From the NCBI GenBank assembly GCA_902761585.1, contig CACWKX010000007.1, positions 16,375 to 80,374 of the forward strand: DNA of 64,000 nt. Direction: 5' to 3'. Below are positions 1 to 9,937 of this stretch, one piece after another. The stretch comes from an uncultured Lachnospiraceae bacterium. Lineage in GTDB: Bacteria > Bacillota > Clostridia > Lachnospirales > Lachnospiraceae. Every line of letters begins with the position of its first letter. Position 1 is the first letter of the stretch. The notes below the pieces were generated by a model, which searched no databases, was not told the DNA's origin, and saw only the letters and a program-made list of their open reading frames with translations. The translations under genes and the position numbers were made by a program.

Positions 1-379
1 CCTTCATTCCTTTCGAGCCTTCTGTCAGGACAATCTCCGCTCCATAAGCCTTCAGGATATTTCTTCTCTCGACACTCATCGTCTCCGGCATGGTGAGGAT
101 GATTCTGTACCCCTTTGCCGCTGCGATCGAAGCCAGCCCGATCCCGGTATTGCCGGAGGTCGGCTCGATGATGACAGACCCCTCCTTCAGCAGTCCCTTC
201 TTCTCGGCATCCTCAATCATCGCCTTTGCGATACGATCCTTGACAGAGCCTGCCGGGTTAAAATACTCGAGCTTTGCCAGGATCTTTGCCTCAAGGCCAA
301 GCTCCTTCTCGATATTGACAAACTCCACAAGCGGTGTGTTTCCGATCAGCTCCAGTGTTCCCTGGTAAACCTTTCCCAT
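1..379 (-). CDS. cysK: Cysteine synthase A, N-terminal part (cut by window edge)
   Basis: PLP-dependent O-acetylserine sulfhydrylase, which makes cysteine from O-acetylserine and sulfide in the cytoplasm. About 126 N-terminal residues are visible, beginning [18 protein letters not shown]. The PLP lysine lies in NPAGSVKDR (K47), and the substrate loop TSGNTG is at 74-79. Both are diagnostic for the CysK/CBS family. The rest of the gene lies left of the window. It has its own strong promoter at 444-473 with an overlapping palindrome. The gene upstream encodes a rhodanese/PP-loop sulfur-transfer protein, so two sulfur genes are neighbours. CysK rather than CysM is an inference from the N-terminal motif. 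Confidence 0.93.
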   Translation of the reverse strand, partial: MGKVYQGTLELIGNTPLVEFVNIEKELGLEAKILAKLEYFNPAGSVKDRIAKAMIEDAEKKGLLKEGSVIIEPTSGNTGIGLASIAAAKGYRIILTMPETMSVERRNILKAYGAEIVLTEGSKGMK

Positions 380-443
380 CTCTGAATCCTCCTTATGTGC
401 TGCAAGTCTATGTCATCTGCTGGTGTTCTGTTTCATTGACTGC

Positions 444-473
444 ATTATAAGTCGGACATAATATATATGTCAA
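444..473 (-). promoter_or_regulatory. cysK promoter
   Basis: On the minus strand a perfect -35 TTGACA (468-473) is separated by 18 bp from a perfect -10 TATAAT (444-449). It lies about 65 bp before the cysK ATG. Confidence 0.8.
455..471. promoter_or_regulatory. Candidate operator palindrome in the cysK promoter
   Basis: Perfect 6-bp inverted repeat GACATA-5 bp-TATGTC filling most of the spacer and touching the -35 hexamer. A bound repressor would block RNA polymerase. Rrf2-family cysteine regulators (CymR/IscR type) are plausible ligands, but the motif is not a recognised consensus. Confidence 0.45.
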
Positions 474-492
474 GTATGTTTTATAGATTTTA

Positions 493-1659
493 TCAGAATT
501 CCTCCAGAAATGAATGTCTGACACCTTCTCTGTCCTTGTAGCCAATCACGGCATTCAGGCTGACATTCTCAACGCTTCTGAACAGATTCGCCTCAATCAC
601 CGGATCCTGTCTGGCCAGGTCTGCAATCAGCTGTTTGACATCATCCCGCTTGGATCCGCGCGCGCCGCCGCAGCTCAGGCAGTTTTCCGTGAAGCGGCAG
701 GCACACTGAATGAAGTTCAGTTCATTGGCATCTCTCCAGGCCTTGATATCCTTCTCCCTGATGAGATACAGAGGGCGGATCAGCTCCATCCCTTCGAAAT
801 GCTGGCTCTTCAGTCTCGGCATCATTGTCTCGACTTTTCCGGCGTACAGCATGCCCATCAGAATCGTCTCAATGACGTCATCATAATGATGACCAAGTGC
901 GATCTTGTTACACCCAAGCTCCTTCGCATGACTGTAGAGATATCCACGTCTCATTCTCGCACAGAGATAGCATGGATTTTTGTCAATCTCCGCAACCGTA
1001 TCGAAAATCTCCGTATTGAAAACAGTCAAATCAACACCCAGTATTTTCGCATTGTCTTTTATAATCTGCCAGTTATCTTCATTGTACCCGGGATTCATGC
1101 ACAGAAATACCAGCTCAAACCGGACAGGCCCATGTCTCTGCAGTTCCTGCAGCAGCTTTGCCATCAGAAAGGAATCCTTCCCGCCAGATATACAGCAGGC
1201 AATCCGGTCTCCCTCCTGTATCAGCTGATAATCCTTGACCGCCTTTGTAAAGGGCGACCACACCGTTTTTCTGAACCTTTTTATGATGCTTCTCTCGATT
1301 GCAGCAGTCTTCTCCGAGCGCTTCTCGTCCTGATCCTCCTCCATGAACCGCTGAAGACTCAGACGAAGATAAGCTCTCCAGCCGCCATCCAGGTTTGCCG
1401 CATCAATGCCATGGTCCTGAAGCAGGCTGACAATGTCCCTGCTGTGGTCTCCCGTATGGCACATGACCAGATAGCTCTTTCCCCTGTCAAGTCTGGATAT
1501 GCTGCCCTCCGGATCCTCTTCAAACTGCCTCTGCGGAATTGAGAGCGCTTCCGGATAACTGCTCCTCAGGAACTCCTCCTGGCTCCTGATGTCAAGCATC
1601 ACCCACTTTCCACCTGGAGTGATCAGTTTCTCTGCCTGTTCGATTGTCATAGACTTCAT
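493..1659 (-). CDS. Rhodanese domain fused to a TtcA-like PP-loop ATPase
   Basis: Predicted two-domain sulfur-transfer enzyme of 388 aa. Residues 1-105 form a rhodanese domain with an intact active-site loop CHTGDHSR (C67 persulfide carrier). Residues ~140-340 form a PP-loop ATPase of the TtcA type, with SGGKDS at 158-163. Cysteine motifs follow: C230-x2-C233, then C319-x-C321-x5-C327-x2-C330, suited to an Fe-S or Zn site. TtcA proteins thiolate tRNA cytidine-32; here the persulfide donor appears to be built in. The start is the ATG at 1659; a second ATG lies three codons in. tRNA thiolation is an inference, and another thiolated product is possible. The cysK gene lies directly downstream. 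Confidence 0.85.
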   Translation of the reverse strand: MKSMTIEQAEKLITPGGKWVMLDIRSQEEFLRSSYPEALSIPQRQFEEDPEGSISRLDRGKSYLVMCHTGDHSRDIVSLLQDHGIDAANLDGGWRAYLRLSLQRFMEEDQDEKRSEKTAAIERSIIKRFRKTVWSPFTKAVKDYQLIQEGDRIACCISGGKDSFLMAKLLQELQRHGPVRFELVFLCMNPGYNEDNWQIIKDNAKILGVDLTVFNTEIFDTVAEIDKNPCYLCARMRRGYLYSHAKELGCNKIALGHHYDDVIETILMGMLYAGKVETMMPRLKSQHFEGMELIRPLYLIREKDIKAWRDANELNFIQCACRFTENCLSCGGARGSKRDDVKQLIADLARQDPVIEANLFRSVENVSLNAVIGYKDREGVRHSFLEEF

Positions 1660-1775
1660 CTTCCCTGCTCTGCCCTTCTATTATCTATCTGTTATCTATC
1701 TGTCTATCCTGTTCAGCCTTTCGATCAGCTGTTCTTCCTGCATTCCACCGCCGGGCTGAAATGAGCTCCGGGAAT

Positions 1776-1812
1776 AAAAATCAGGCGGAGAACCTCTTTG
1801 TCCCCGCCTGAT
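1776..1812 (-). terminator. Rho-independent terminator after the secreted protein gene
   Basis: Minus strand: 9-bp stem ATCAGGCGG/CCGCCTGAT (1804-1812 with 1780-1788), 15-nt loop, then a run of T (1776-1780). It lies ~90 bp past the stop at 1900. The stretch 1660-1775 otherwise shows only a short tandem TATCTATCTG repeat and no clear promoter. Confidence 0.85.
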
Positions 1813-1899
1813 ATGTACTGCTCTCAGCCCTGAATGCCGCATACCCCCGGCTGACTGATCCCCCGGCATCGCTGCCTTGTGTCTCGTTCAGCTTCCGTT

Positions 1900-2979
1900 T
1901 CAGGTTTCCTGCTGACTGTCCGTGTCAGGTATCAGCTGGTCGGCGTCGATCCCGGCTGCTTTGCCCTTGACTGCATCTGCAGAAAGCCCGGACTCGCTGA
2001 CCGGTGTATTCCTGGCCTCCTCCGGCACCTCGATGGAAACCGGCGTGTCAAAATCGTAATCCGCCGACGCCTTTAATGTATTCACTGTGACAGAAAGCTG
2101 GGGCTCCTCCGGCTCCGCTGCGGAACCTGTGTATCCTGCCCTGATGAGAGACTCAATCCTGCTGACCAGCCCGGAGAAATCGCTCCCGCTCAGATCCATC
2201 TCCATATGTACCGGAAGGAACGTCTCTGTATTGTAGTCCTCCTTCGTGTTGACAGACAGCGATTTCAGGATGTCCTCCGCAATCTGGCGTTTCTGGTCGT
2301 CCAGGCCATCACCGGCTGCATTTGAAAGGCTGGAATTCATGACATCTGTAAGCATCCCGGATAAGAGGCTGCCGCTGATTGTGGACGTCATCTCATAGCA
2401 CTCCTGATTGCCGGTCGTGACTGCCTCAGGGACCAGAGTTGTTACCTTCTCAACCTGATCGAGCAGTGCCTGCGCATCGAATCCCTGCTCCTTAAGCTTG
2501 CTGTAATCGCCTGATTTTGATGCTGCCAGAGCTTCCTGAACCGTCCGCATCTGATCTTTTCCAACTCTTGACGCTTCCCAGCTTCCGCCATTCCCCGTAT
2601 CGAGATTTGCATAGATGATACCACTTCCGTCATCATCCGTTACAAAATACTCTGACAGCTTTGCGTCGACAGTATTCCCCAGTGCGGTTCCCTTCACATT
2701 CCCTTCCATCTTCATCTGGAAAGGATCCAGAGTATACGAAATCGTCAGATCTGCGTTGCCGTTTAAGGATGCCTTCGTGGCAGTCGACGAATCCGCCCCA
2801 ATCTGAAGGGCGGCATCCGCTTCCATCTGCATCGATACCGTCGCACTGTTTTTCGCTGCCTGTGCCTCCTGACTCTTTCTGTGCAGCTCCTGCACGGTCA
2901 TGGCAGAGTCGAATCCGGAAAGCATCATGGCCGCAGCCGCCGTTCCGGCAATAAGTTCCAATGCAATATGCTTCTTCAT
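1900..2979 (-). CDS. Secreted protein of unknown function (DUF6612-like), lipobox lost
   Basis: A 359-aa exported protein. The start at 2979 is chosen because AAGGAG lies 5 bp before that ATG and gives an MKK signal peptide; an upstream in-frame ATG at 3027 lacks this. The hydrophobic segment ends LSGF (20-23), where a lipoprotein would have LSGC. The mature part is acidic, rich in Ser/Thr/Asp and beta-strand-like, with repeated 'SMQMEADAAL' and 'MKMEGNVKG' patterns resembling lipoproteins that bind hydrophobic ligands or sense the envelope (DUF6612/LppX-like). That resemblance is weak. It sits 44 bp downstream of putP and ends in its own terminator, so it is probably co-transcribed with putP. 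No function can be assigned. Confidence 0.75.
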   Translation of the reverse strand: MKKHIALELIAGTAAAAMMLSGFDSAMTVQELHRKSQEAQAAKNSATVSMQMEADAALQIGADSSTATKASLNGNADLTISYTLDPFQMKMEGNVKGTALGNTVDAKLSEYFVTDDDGSGIIYANLDTGNGGSWEASRVGKDQMRTVQEALAASKSGDYSKLKEQGFDAQALLDQVEKVTTLVPEAVTTGNQECYEMTSTISGSLLSGMLTDVMNSSLSNAAGDGLDDQKRQIAEDILKSLSVNTKEDYNTETFLPVHMEMDLSGSDFSGLVSRIESLIRAGYTGSAAEPEEPQLSVTVNTLKASADYDFDTPVSIEVPEEARNTPVSESGLSADAVKGKAAGIDADQLIPDTDSQQET

Positions 2980-3023
2980 AAAATCTCCTTTTATATCTTC
3001 CCTGATATACGCCCCTCTTTCTA

Positions 3024-4583
3024 TCACATATGGGCAACCTTGTCAAAAACATCCGTGATGGTCTGATCGGGCGCAGGGGTCAGAAGACTGACGATCACAT
3101 TGACAAGGCAGGAAATCAGAAATGCCGGAAGAAGCTCGTAGATATCAAATCCGCCGCCCAACGGACGTACAAGGAATTTCCAGACAAAAACCATGGCTCC
3201 TCCCGCTGCCATCCCGCAAAGCGTGCCCTGCCTGTTGGATCGCCTCCAGTACAGGGACAGCAGGACAGCCGGTCCAAATGCCGCACCGAATCCCGCCCAT
3301 GCAAAACTGACAATCCTGAAAACCGAGTTGTTTGGATTCCATGCCAGAACAATTCCAATAGCGGCTATGATGCCAAGTGTCAGTCTTGCGATCAGCATCT
3401 CACCCTTCGCGTTCATCTTCCGGTTCAGAAAACCGCTGACGATATCTTTCGATACAGAAGAAGAAGCCGCCAGAAGCTGCGAATCAGAAGTAGACATAGT
3501 CGATGCGATGATTCCAGACAAAATCACACCTGCAATAAGCGCCGGTCCGAATCCAAATTCGCTGAGCCGGTGAGCAATCCGTACAATGACGGTCTCAGCT
3601 GCACTGGAATCCGAAAGAACTTCGATTGTACCAGTCTTACTCATTCCCAGACCGATGATTCCAATCAGGATCGCTGCGCCCATCGCAATGACAACCCACA
3701 CGCTTGCGATTCTTCTTGACAGCTTCAGCTTCTTCTCATCCCTGATCGCCATAAACCGCAGAAGGATATGCGGCATTCCAAAATATCCAAGCCCCCATGC
3801 CAGCGTGGAAACAATCGTAAGAGCAGAGTATGGTCCTGAGGTTCCCGGTGCCCAGAAGTTCCCGGCATCCGGAATATGACTTCTGAAGAGGGACAGATGT
3901 CCGCTCAGTTGTTCTGCGTTGGATACAACTGCTGCCCAGCCTCCGGCCTGGCTGATTCCAAACACAAGGACGACGATCAGCGCAATCGTCATAATGATGC
4001 TCTGCACGAGATCCGTCAGGCTGGCCGCCAGAAAGCCGCCCGTCATCGTATATCCGATGACAATCAGAGCGCCAACAATCATACTGACATGGTAATCCAG
4101 CGAAAACAGGGAAGCAAACAGTTTCCCGATCGCAGCAAACCCGGACGCCGTGTATGGAATAAAGAAGATCACAATGATAAGGGCAGATATCAGCGTCAGA
4201 ATCTTCTTCTTGTCCCCATACCGGTTGGAAAAGTATTCCGGAACCGTAATCGCATCCCCTGCTTCAACTGTATAGTTGCGAAATCTCCTTGCAACAAACA
4301 GCCAGTTCAGATAGGTTCCTGCAGCAAGGCCAATCGCAGTCCAGAAGGGTTCCGCCACCCCCGACAGATAGGCAAGCCCCGGCAAGCCCATCAGCAGCCA
4401 GCTTGACATATCCGATGCTTCTGCGCTCATCGCAGTGACCAGCGGTCCGAGCTGTCGACCGCCCAGATAAAAATCCCCGACACTGCTATTTCTTTTCGAG
4501 GTGATAAACCCAATCAGAAGCATCCCAACCAGGTATGCGATGATTGCAATGATGATTCCGGCCTGCGATGATATTGAACCCAT
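3024..4583 (-). CDS. putP: Sodium/proline symporter (SSS family)
   Basis: Na+-coupled proline uptake permease of the inner membrane, 519 aa with about 13 membrane segments, the usual PutP length. Hallmarks are FYLGGRQLGPLVTAMSAEAS near the N-terminus, AEASDMSSW (54-62), and MSTSDSQLLAASSS in the Na+-binding region. The ATG at 4583 is preferred over the longer open frame to 4871: GAGAGAGG lies just before it, and TM1 begins at residue 8. A promoter lies at 4699-4726. Proline is the best guess for substrate; other SSS members carry pantothenate, sugars or acetate. Confidence 0.9.
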   Translation of the reverse strand: MGSISSQAGIIIAIIAYLVGMLLIGFITSKRNSSVGDFYLGGRQLGPLVTAMSAEASDMSSWLLMGLPGLAYLSGVAEPFWTAIGLAAGTYLNWLFVARRFRNYTVEAGDAITVPEYFSNRYGDKKKILTLISALIIVIFFIPYTASGFAAIGKLFASLFSLDYHVSMIVGALIVIGYTMTGGFLAASLTDLVQSIIMTIALIVVLVFGISQAGGWAAVVSNAEQLSGHLSLFRSHIPDAGNFWAPGTSGPYSALTIVSTLAWGLGYFGMPHILLRFMAIRDEKKLKLSRRIASVWVVIAMGAAILIGIIGLGMSKTGTIEVLSDSSAAETVIVRIAHRLSEFGFGPALIAGVILSGIIASTMSTSDSQLLAASSSVSKDIVSGFLNRKMNAKGEMLIARLTLGIIAAIGIVLAWNPNNSVFRIVSFAWAGFGAAFGPAVLLSLYWRRSNRQGTLCGMAAGGAMVFVWKFLVRPLGGGFDIYELLPAFLISCLVNVIVSLLTPAPDQTITDVFDKVAHM

Positions 4584-4698
4584 ACATCCTCTCTCCCTGC
4601 TGGCTGTCCAGCGCTCTGTATTCACTGGCTCATACGCTTTCTTACGCTGCCGCTTTATCGGATTACCACAGCAAAATATGAGCCCCGGTATTGAGCGG

Positions 4699-4726
4699 AT
4701 TATAGCACAACAGATGATTTTTTCAA
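4699..4726 (-). promoter_or_regulatory. putP promoter
   Basis: Minus strand TTGAAA (4721-4726), 16 bp, TATAAT (4699-4704) preceded by TGTGC. It lies in the AT-rich gap between the rny terminator and putP. Confidence 0.65.
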
Positions 4727-4800
4727 ATATGTATCGTAATATTGGGAATATAAAAGAACATTTTCCGAACAGATTGATATTTTGGAAATATTTTTGAAAG

Positions 4801-4825
4801 GAAAACCGCCGCATCTCTGCGGCGG
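4801..4825 (-). terminator. Rho-independent terminator after rny
   Basis: Minus strand 8-bp stem CCGCCGCA/TGCGGCGG with a GAGA tetraloop, followed by TTTTCCTTT. It begins 47 bp after the rny stop. Confidence 0.92.
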
Positions 4826-4871
4826 TCTGTTTCCTGAATGACTGAAAAATCTGATCAGCAGGAGATCTCAC

Positions 4872-6428
4872 TTACTTTGCATAATCCACGACACGGGATT
4901 CGCGAATAAGACTGACCTTCACCTGTCCCGGATACTCCAATTCGGATTCGATCTGCTTTGCAATGTCCCTCGCGAGGAACGTCATATCTGCATCGCTGAC
5001 CTGATCCGGAACAACCATGATACGAATTTCTCTTCCGGCCTGAATGGCAAATGACTTCTCAACTCCCTTGAAGCCGTTCGCAATATCTTCCAGTTGCTTT
5101 AGTCTGTTGGTGTATGTTTCAAGGGTTTCTCTTCTTGCCCCTGGACGAGCCGCAGAAATTGTATCTGCAGCCTGCACAATACAGGCAATCAGAGATTCCG
5201 GTTCTACGTCGCCATGGTGAGACTCCACAGCGTTGATGACGATCTGATTCTCCTTGTACTTTCGGCAGAGATCAGCACCGATCTGCACGTGTGTTCCTTC
5301 CACTTCGTGATCGATGGACTTTCCGATGTCATGCAGCAGCCCGGCTCTCTTCGCAAGCCGGACGTCGACTCCAATCTCAGAAGCAAGCAGTCCTGAAAGG
5401 TGCGCCACCTCAATGGAGTGCTTCAGCGCATTCTGACCGTAGCTGGTTCTGAACTTCATTCTTCCCAGCAGCTTTATAAGCTCCGGATGAATGCCATGTA
5501 CACCCACCTCAAGGCAAGCCTCGTCGCCAGCTTCACGGATCTCGTTCTCTACTTCCTTCTTTGCCTTCTCGACTGTCTCCTCGATTCTGGCCGGATGAAT
5601 TCGTCCATCTACGATCAGCTTTTCAAGTGCAATACGAGCCACCTCACGACGGATCGGATCAAAGCTTGAAAGAACGACAGCCTCCGGAGTATCGTCAATA
5701 ATCAGGTCCACACCGGTCAACGTCTCAATTGCCCGGATATTGCGGCCTTCCCGGCCGATAATACGACCCTTCATCTCGTCGTTCGGCAGCTGTACAACTG
5801 AAATAGCTGCCTCTGCGACCGTGTCCGCTGCACAGCGCTGAATCGCCTGGACGACGTACTCCTTGGCCTTTCTGGCCGCGTCCTCTTTCGTCTGGTTAAT
5901 CAGCTCCTTGTAAAGCTTTGCAGCGTCTGTCTTTGCTTCTTCTTCAACAGATTTTAAAAGATATTCTTTTGCCTGGTCGGAGGTCAAACCCGAAATTCGC
6001 TCGAGTTCCTGCTGTCTCTGCCCGAGCAGCTTGTCTGCTGCGGACTGCTTCTTCTTCAGCTCTTCCTCTCTTGCTGCCACACTGCTCTCGCGACGCTCCA
6101 GAGCTTCTGTCTTCTTGTCAGCGGCCTCATCTTTCGCCATGACCCGCTTTTCAAGACGCTGCACCTCTGCGCGGCGATCTCTTGCCTCTCTCTCGGACTC
6201 ATTCTTAATCCGGAGAGACTCTTCTTTCGCCTCGACAAGGGCTTCACGTTTCTTCGTCTCTGAGAGCTTCAGCGCATCATCAACAATCTTCCTTGCCTTC
6301 TCCTCCGCATTGCCAATGGTCGCTTTGTCTGCTTCTTCGCGGCGACGGATTACGGTTTTAGAAGTCAGAGGGACTGCGATTGCCAGTGTGATTGCAACAG
6401 CGATTAAAACAGCTAACGCAATCGGCAC
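4872..6428 (-). CDS. rny: Ribonuclease Y
   Basis: Membrane-anchored endoribonuclease that starts mRNA decay in Firmicutes, 518 aa, full family length. In order: N-terminal TM helix (2-22), long charged coiled coil (~28-190), KH RNA-binding domain with GREGRNIR (225-232), and a metal-dependent HD domain with HDIGK (H366-D367). The start is GTG at 6428, supported by AAGGAGGTG 5 bp upstream. It is monocistronic, with a consensus promoter (6479-6507) and a strong terminator (4801-4825). It lies downstream of recA-recX, a common Clostridia arrangement. Confidence 0.98.
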   Translation of the reverse strand: MPIALAVLIAVAITLAIAVPLTSKTVIRRREEADKATIGNAEEKARKIVDDALKLSETKKREALVEAKEESLRIKNESEREARDRRAEVQRLEKRVMAKDEAADKKTEALERRESSVAAREEELKKKQSAADKLLGQRQQELERISGLTSDQAKEYLLKSVEEEAKTDAAKLYKELINQTKEDAARKAKEYVVQAIQRCAADTVAEAAISVVQLPNDEMKGRIIGREGRNIRAIETLTGVDLIIDDTPEAVVLSSFDPIRREVARIALEKLIVDGRIHPARIEETVEKAKKEVENEIREAGDEACLEVGVHGIHPELIKLLGRMKFRTSYGQNALKHSIEVAHLSGLLASEIGVDVRLAKRAGLLHDIGKSIDHEVEGTHVQIGADLCRKYKENQIVINAVESHHGDVEPESLIACIVQAADTISAARPGARRETLETYTNRLKQLEDIANGFKGVEKSFAIQAGREIRIMVVPDQVSDADMTFLARDIAKQIESELEYPGQVKVSLIRESRVVDYAK

Positions 6429-6478
6429 AGGAGCACCTCCTTACAATATTTAGTTGTCATGTAACTACAACTTTTATT

Positions 6479-6507
6479 ATTGTACTTTTTTTCACAGGCT
6501 GTGTCAA
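6479..6507 (-). promoter_or_regulatory. rny promoter
   Basis: Minus strand TTGACA (6502-6507), 17 bp, TACAAT (6479-6484). The 5' leader carries a small inverted repeat AGTTGT-9 nt-ACAACT before the Shine-Dalgarno sequence. Confidence 0.85.
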
Positions 6508-6592
6508 GCTGGCGGAAATTTTCGGTCTGGTCACCATGTAACCAGTAATCATGCACAAATCACTGTTTCCTGACAGCCAGTCCCGGTCAGGT

Positions 6593-7273
6593 TCAATCCT
6601 GTCCCTGAAACTCCCGCAGCACACTCCTTATGTCCGCAGCTTCAAATCCCTTCCGCATCAGGTAGCCCATCAGCTTCTGCTGCTCATCCCAGGATGCATG
6701 CGCGGCATCATATCCCCTTTTCCGAATCAGCTTTCGGATTGCTCCAACGTCTGCTGATTCCTGTAGAAAAGGGGCGTTTGCTTGATTCTCTTGTCCGACA
6801 GCAGAAAATGCCTCACGAATCACATCTGAGTCCACCCCTCTTTTCTCGAGCTCCAGCAGGATCACTTTTCTGCTTTTTCTTCCCGACTGCTGGCGAATGT
6901 AATTCTCTGCATACCGCTCGTCATCCGTATAGTGATAGGAAGCCACATAATCAAGCGCTTTTTCTGCGATCTCCTCCGGGTACCCGTCATGTCTGAGCCT
7001 GTCACGAAGCTGGCGGACCGTTCTGTCAGAGGTTTTCAGAAGATTCATGCATCTGAGCTTCGCCCTTCTGACGAGCACATCGTCATGGATCTCTTCCAGA
7101 ACTTCTTCCGGAATCTCCTCCCCCTCCCGGATATGGTATTTTCTGAGCTCGCCCGCATAGAGTACAAATGACCTATCGTCCTCAAGCACAATCTTTCTTT
7201 TTCGATCCGTCACCCTGAGGATTTCCGCTGCAATCATCCGCCTTCTCCGCTCCCCGCACGCTTCTTCCTGCAT
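6593..7273 (-). CDS. recX: Regulatory protein RecX
   Basis: Cytoplasmic modulator that caps RecA filaments and inhibits recombinase activity. 226 aa, all-helical, with the RecX three-helix repeats: LKTSDRTVRQLRDRLRHDGY, then YHYTDDERYAENYI, then a C-terminal YLMRKGFEAADI. The gene begins 50 bp after the recA stop, so it is probably produced by readthrough from recA. The ATG at 7273 follows GGAG closely; an ATG at 7237 with GGAGAAGG upstream is an alternative that would remove 12 residues. The middle segment (about 150-175) is a little longer than usual. Confidence 0.93.
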   Translation of the reverse strand: MQEEACGERRRRMIAAEILRVTDRKRKIVLEDDRSFVLYAGELRKYHIREGEEIPEEVLEEIHDDVLVRRAKLRCMNLLKTSDRTVRQLRDRLRHDGYPEEIAEKALDYVASYHYTDDERYAENYIRQQSGRKSRKVILLELEKRGVDSDVIREAFSAVGQENQANAPFLQESADVGAIRKLIRKRGYDAAHASWDEQQKLMGYLMRKGFEAADIRSVLREFQGQD

Positions 7274-7323
7274 CTCCGGCTCTTCCCATTCGCGATGGCA
7301 TCTCCCCGGAAATGTTCAGTTTC

Positions 7324-8475
<1,152 letters not shown>

Positions 8476-8509
8476 ATCTTTCTCCTGTACTCAGTCAGTT
8501 TTGTTTTTT

Positions 8510-8523
8510 CGAACTAATGTTCG
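8510..8523. promoter_or_regulatory. LexA (SOS) box of recA
   Basis: CGAACTAATGTTCG is a perfect palindrome at its ends and matches the Gram-positive LexA (Cheo) box CGAAC-N4-GTTCG. It lies just downstream of the recA -10. Confidence 0.92.
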
Positions 8524-8529
8524 GTCCTA

Positions 8530-8558
8530 ATATTACAGAGAAACGTCATCCCTGTCAA
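8530..8558 (-). promoter_or_regulatory. recA promoter
   Basis: Minus strand TTGACA (8553-8558), 17 bp, TAATAT (8530-8535), immediately upstream of the LexA box. Confidence 0.82.
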
Positions 8559-8636
8559 GCCGTAATATCAGTGTCCTGAAGTTTCCATGAATCCTGAAAG
8601 TCGATTGATTTCGAAAGAATCATATATAGAGCTGAA

Positions 8637-8673
8637 AACAGAAACGGAGATAACAGAACTGTCATCTCCGTTT
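8637..8673 (-). terminator. Terminator of the dlt-like operon
   Basis: 15-bp near-perfect stem (8659-8673 with 8642-8656, core ACGGAGAT/ATCTCCGT), 2-nt loop, followed on the minus strand by CTGTTTT. It lies 39 bp past the last gene of the operon. Confidence 0.85.
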
Positions 8674-8711
8674 ATATCGAATATCACAAAGTATGTCAAT
8701 CTCAAAAAAGA

Positions 8712-9935
8712 TCAGTCTTCCTCATCATCGGACGAATTCCCCTCTGCAGACGTTACTGTCTGATTCCCGGAATTTGTTTCATCTGATGCAGAGGTGCCGG
8801 CAGCTTCTCCCCCTGTTTCCTGTCCGGCAGCGGCCGCCTGGATCTGGGTATCCAGAGAAGCAAGCGCTGCCTCCTTTGCCGGCCGATACTGGGCATCTTC
8901 CCGTTCCCAGACCGCATAAGCTTCATCCCCGCGGTGATCTGTAAAATGGTAATGCTGCGTCAGATAATCCAGCAGATAATCTGTATACTTCACGGCCCCA
9001 AGCAGATTGGTATGATGCGCATCATAATAATCCGTAGAAAAATCAATTCCAAGCTTTTCCTGATCCTTATTTGCATTCAGGAACGGAACATTGTACTCCT
9101 GCGCGATTGCTGTAACTGCATTCAGTTCTCCCATATCATCCTGTGTATAGGCGTACGGTGACGCAACAAGGATAACCTCCTGCCCAATCTTCCTGCAATA
9201 GTCTAGCACCTCCCGGAGCGCATTCTCTCCTCCTTGTGCCAGTTTTGTCTGATAGTGCTCGTCATACGGGATCGCACTCTGAGGCACAACCCGGTCTCTT
9301 ATCGCATATCCCATAAACTGACTGGCATCAACAGCGGAAAAATCTCTCTTGCCACCCTTGATCACTCGCTTCCAGTTAGAACTGTCAAAAAGCCGCCAGT
9401 AATTCTCATGATTCATGATCAATGTCAGATAATACGGCAGCTGATCGGATGAAAAGCGGATTCCTGTCATCTTATTATAATGATTCAGGATTTCCCATCT
9501 CTTGAACGGATTCGCATAGTTCTTGATATAACGATACATGTTTGTCGTCATACCGTTCATGGATCGTGAACCAAGAAATCCTCTCACCTCGATCAGGGCA
9601 ACCTTGGGGCTCTGGTGTTTGAGCAGATCCTTCAGTGAAAAAATGGTATTCTCCCCGACAGCCCCGGCAATCCCATACGCATAGGAAGAAATGCCATACT
9701 TTTCCCATGCTTCCATTGAATCATAATAGCGGTATACCGTGCTTGCACCGATCACAACCGCGTCAACCGTATTCTCCGGGAGGTTCTCGTAATCATACAG
9801 ACGATAGGACTTCGGCCGGTCATAAAGCAACGTCAGAAACTGAAAGATCAGCGCCGTCACAACCAGAAAAACAATAATCTTCACCAGCTGCGGCGCCGTG
9901 ATCGGTTTCTTCCTGTTTTGTGTCACTTCTTTCAT
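8712..9935 (-). CDS. Membrane-anchored SGNH-type protein, DltD-like role
   Basis: Last gene of a five-gene acyl-transfer operon. 407 aa, with one N-terminal membrane anchor (~15-40) and an extracytoplasmic SGNH/DltD-like domain: VVIGASTVYRYY with candidate nucleophile S67 (S65 from this start), and a C-terminal DAHHTN motif that could supply the Asp/His pair. The last 45 residues are a low-complexity Gly/Ser/Glu tail. The ATG at 9935 lies 2 bp after the stop of the AMP-ligase gene; a TTG at 9941 would overlap it by 4 bp. By analogy with DltD it would help pass an acyl group to a surface polymer. The substrate is unknown. Confidence 0.7.
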   Translation of the reverse strand: MKEVTQNRKKPITAPQLVKIIVFLVVTALIFQFLTLLYDRPKSYRLYDYENLPENTVDAVVIGASTVYRYYDSMEAWEKYGISSYAYGIAGAVGENTIFSLKDLLKHQSPKVALIEVRGFLGSRSMNGMTTNMYRYIKNYANPFKRWEILNHYNKMTGIRFSSDQLPYYLTLIMNHENYWRLFDSSNWKRVIKGGKRDFSAVDASQFMGYAIRDRVVPQSAIPYDEHYQTKLAQGGENALREVLDYCRKIGQEVILVASPYAYTQDDMGELNAVTAIAQEYNVPFLNANKDQEKLGIDFSTDYYDAHHTNLLGAVKYTDYLLDYLTQHYHFTDHRGDEAYAVWEREDAQYRPAKEAALASLDTQIQAAAAGQETGGEAAGTSASDETNSGNQTVTSAEGNSSDDEED

Positions 9936-9937
9936 CC

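Noticed and set aside
514..1542. Long plus-strand open frame opposite the rhodanese/TtcA gene
   Set aside because: The minus strand encodes a protein with clear rhodanese and PP-loop motifs; the plus frame has no recognisable motif or ribosome binding site.
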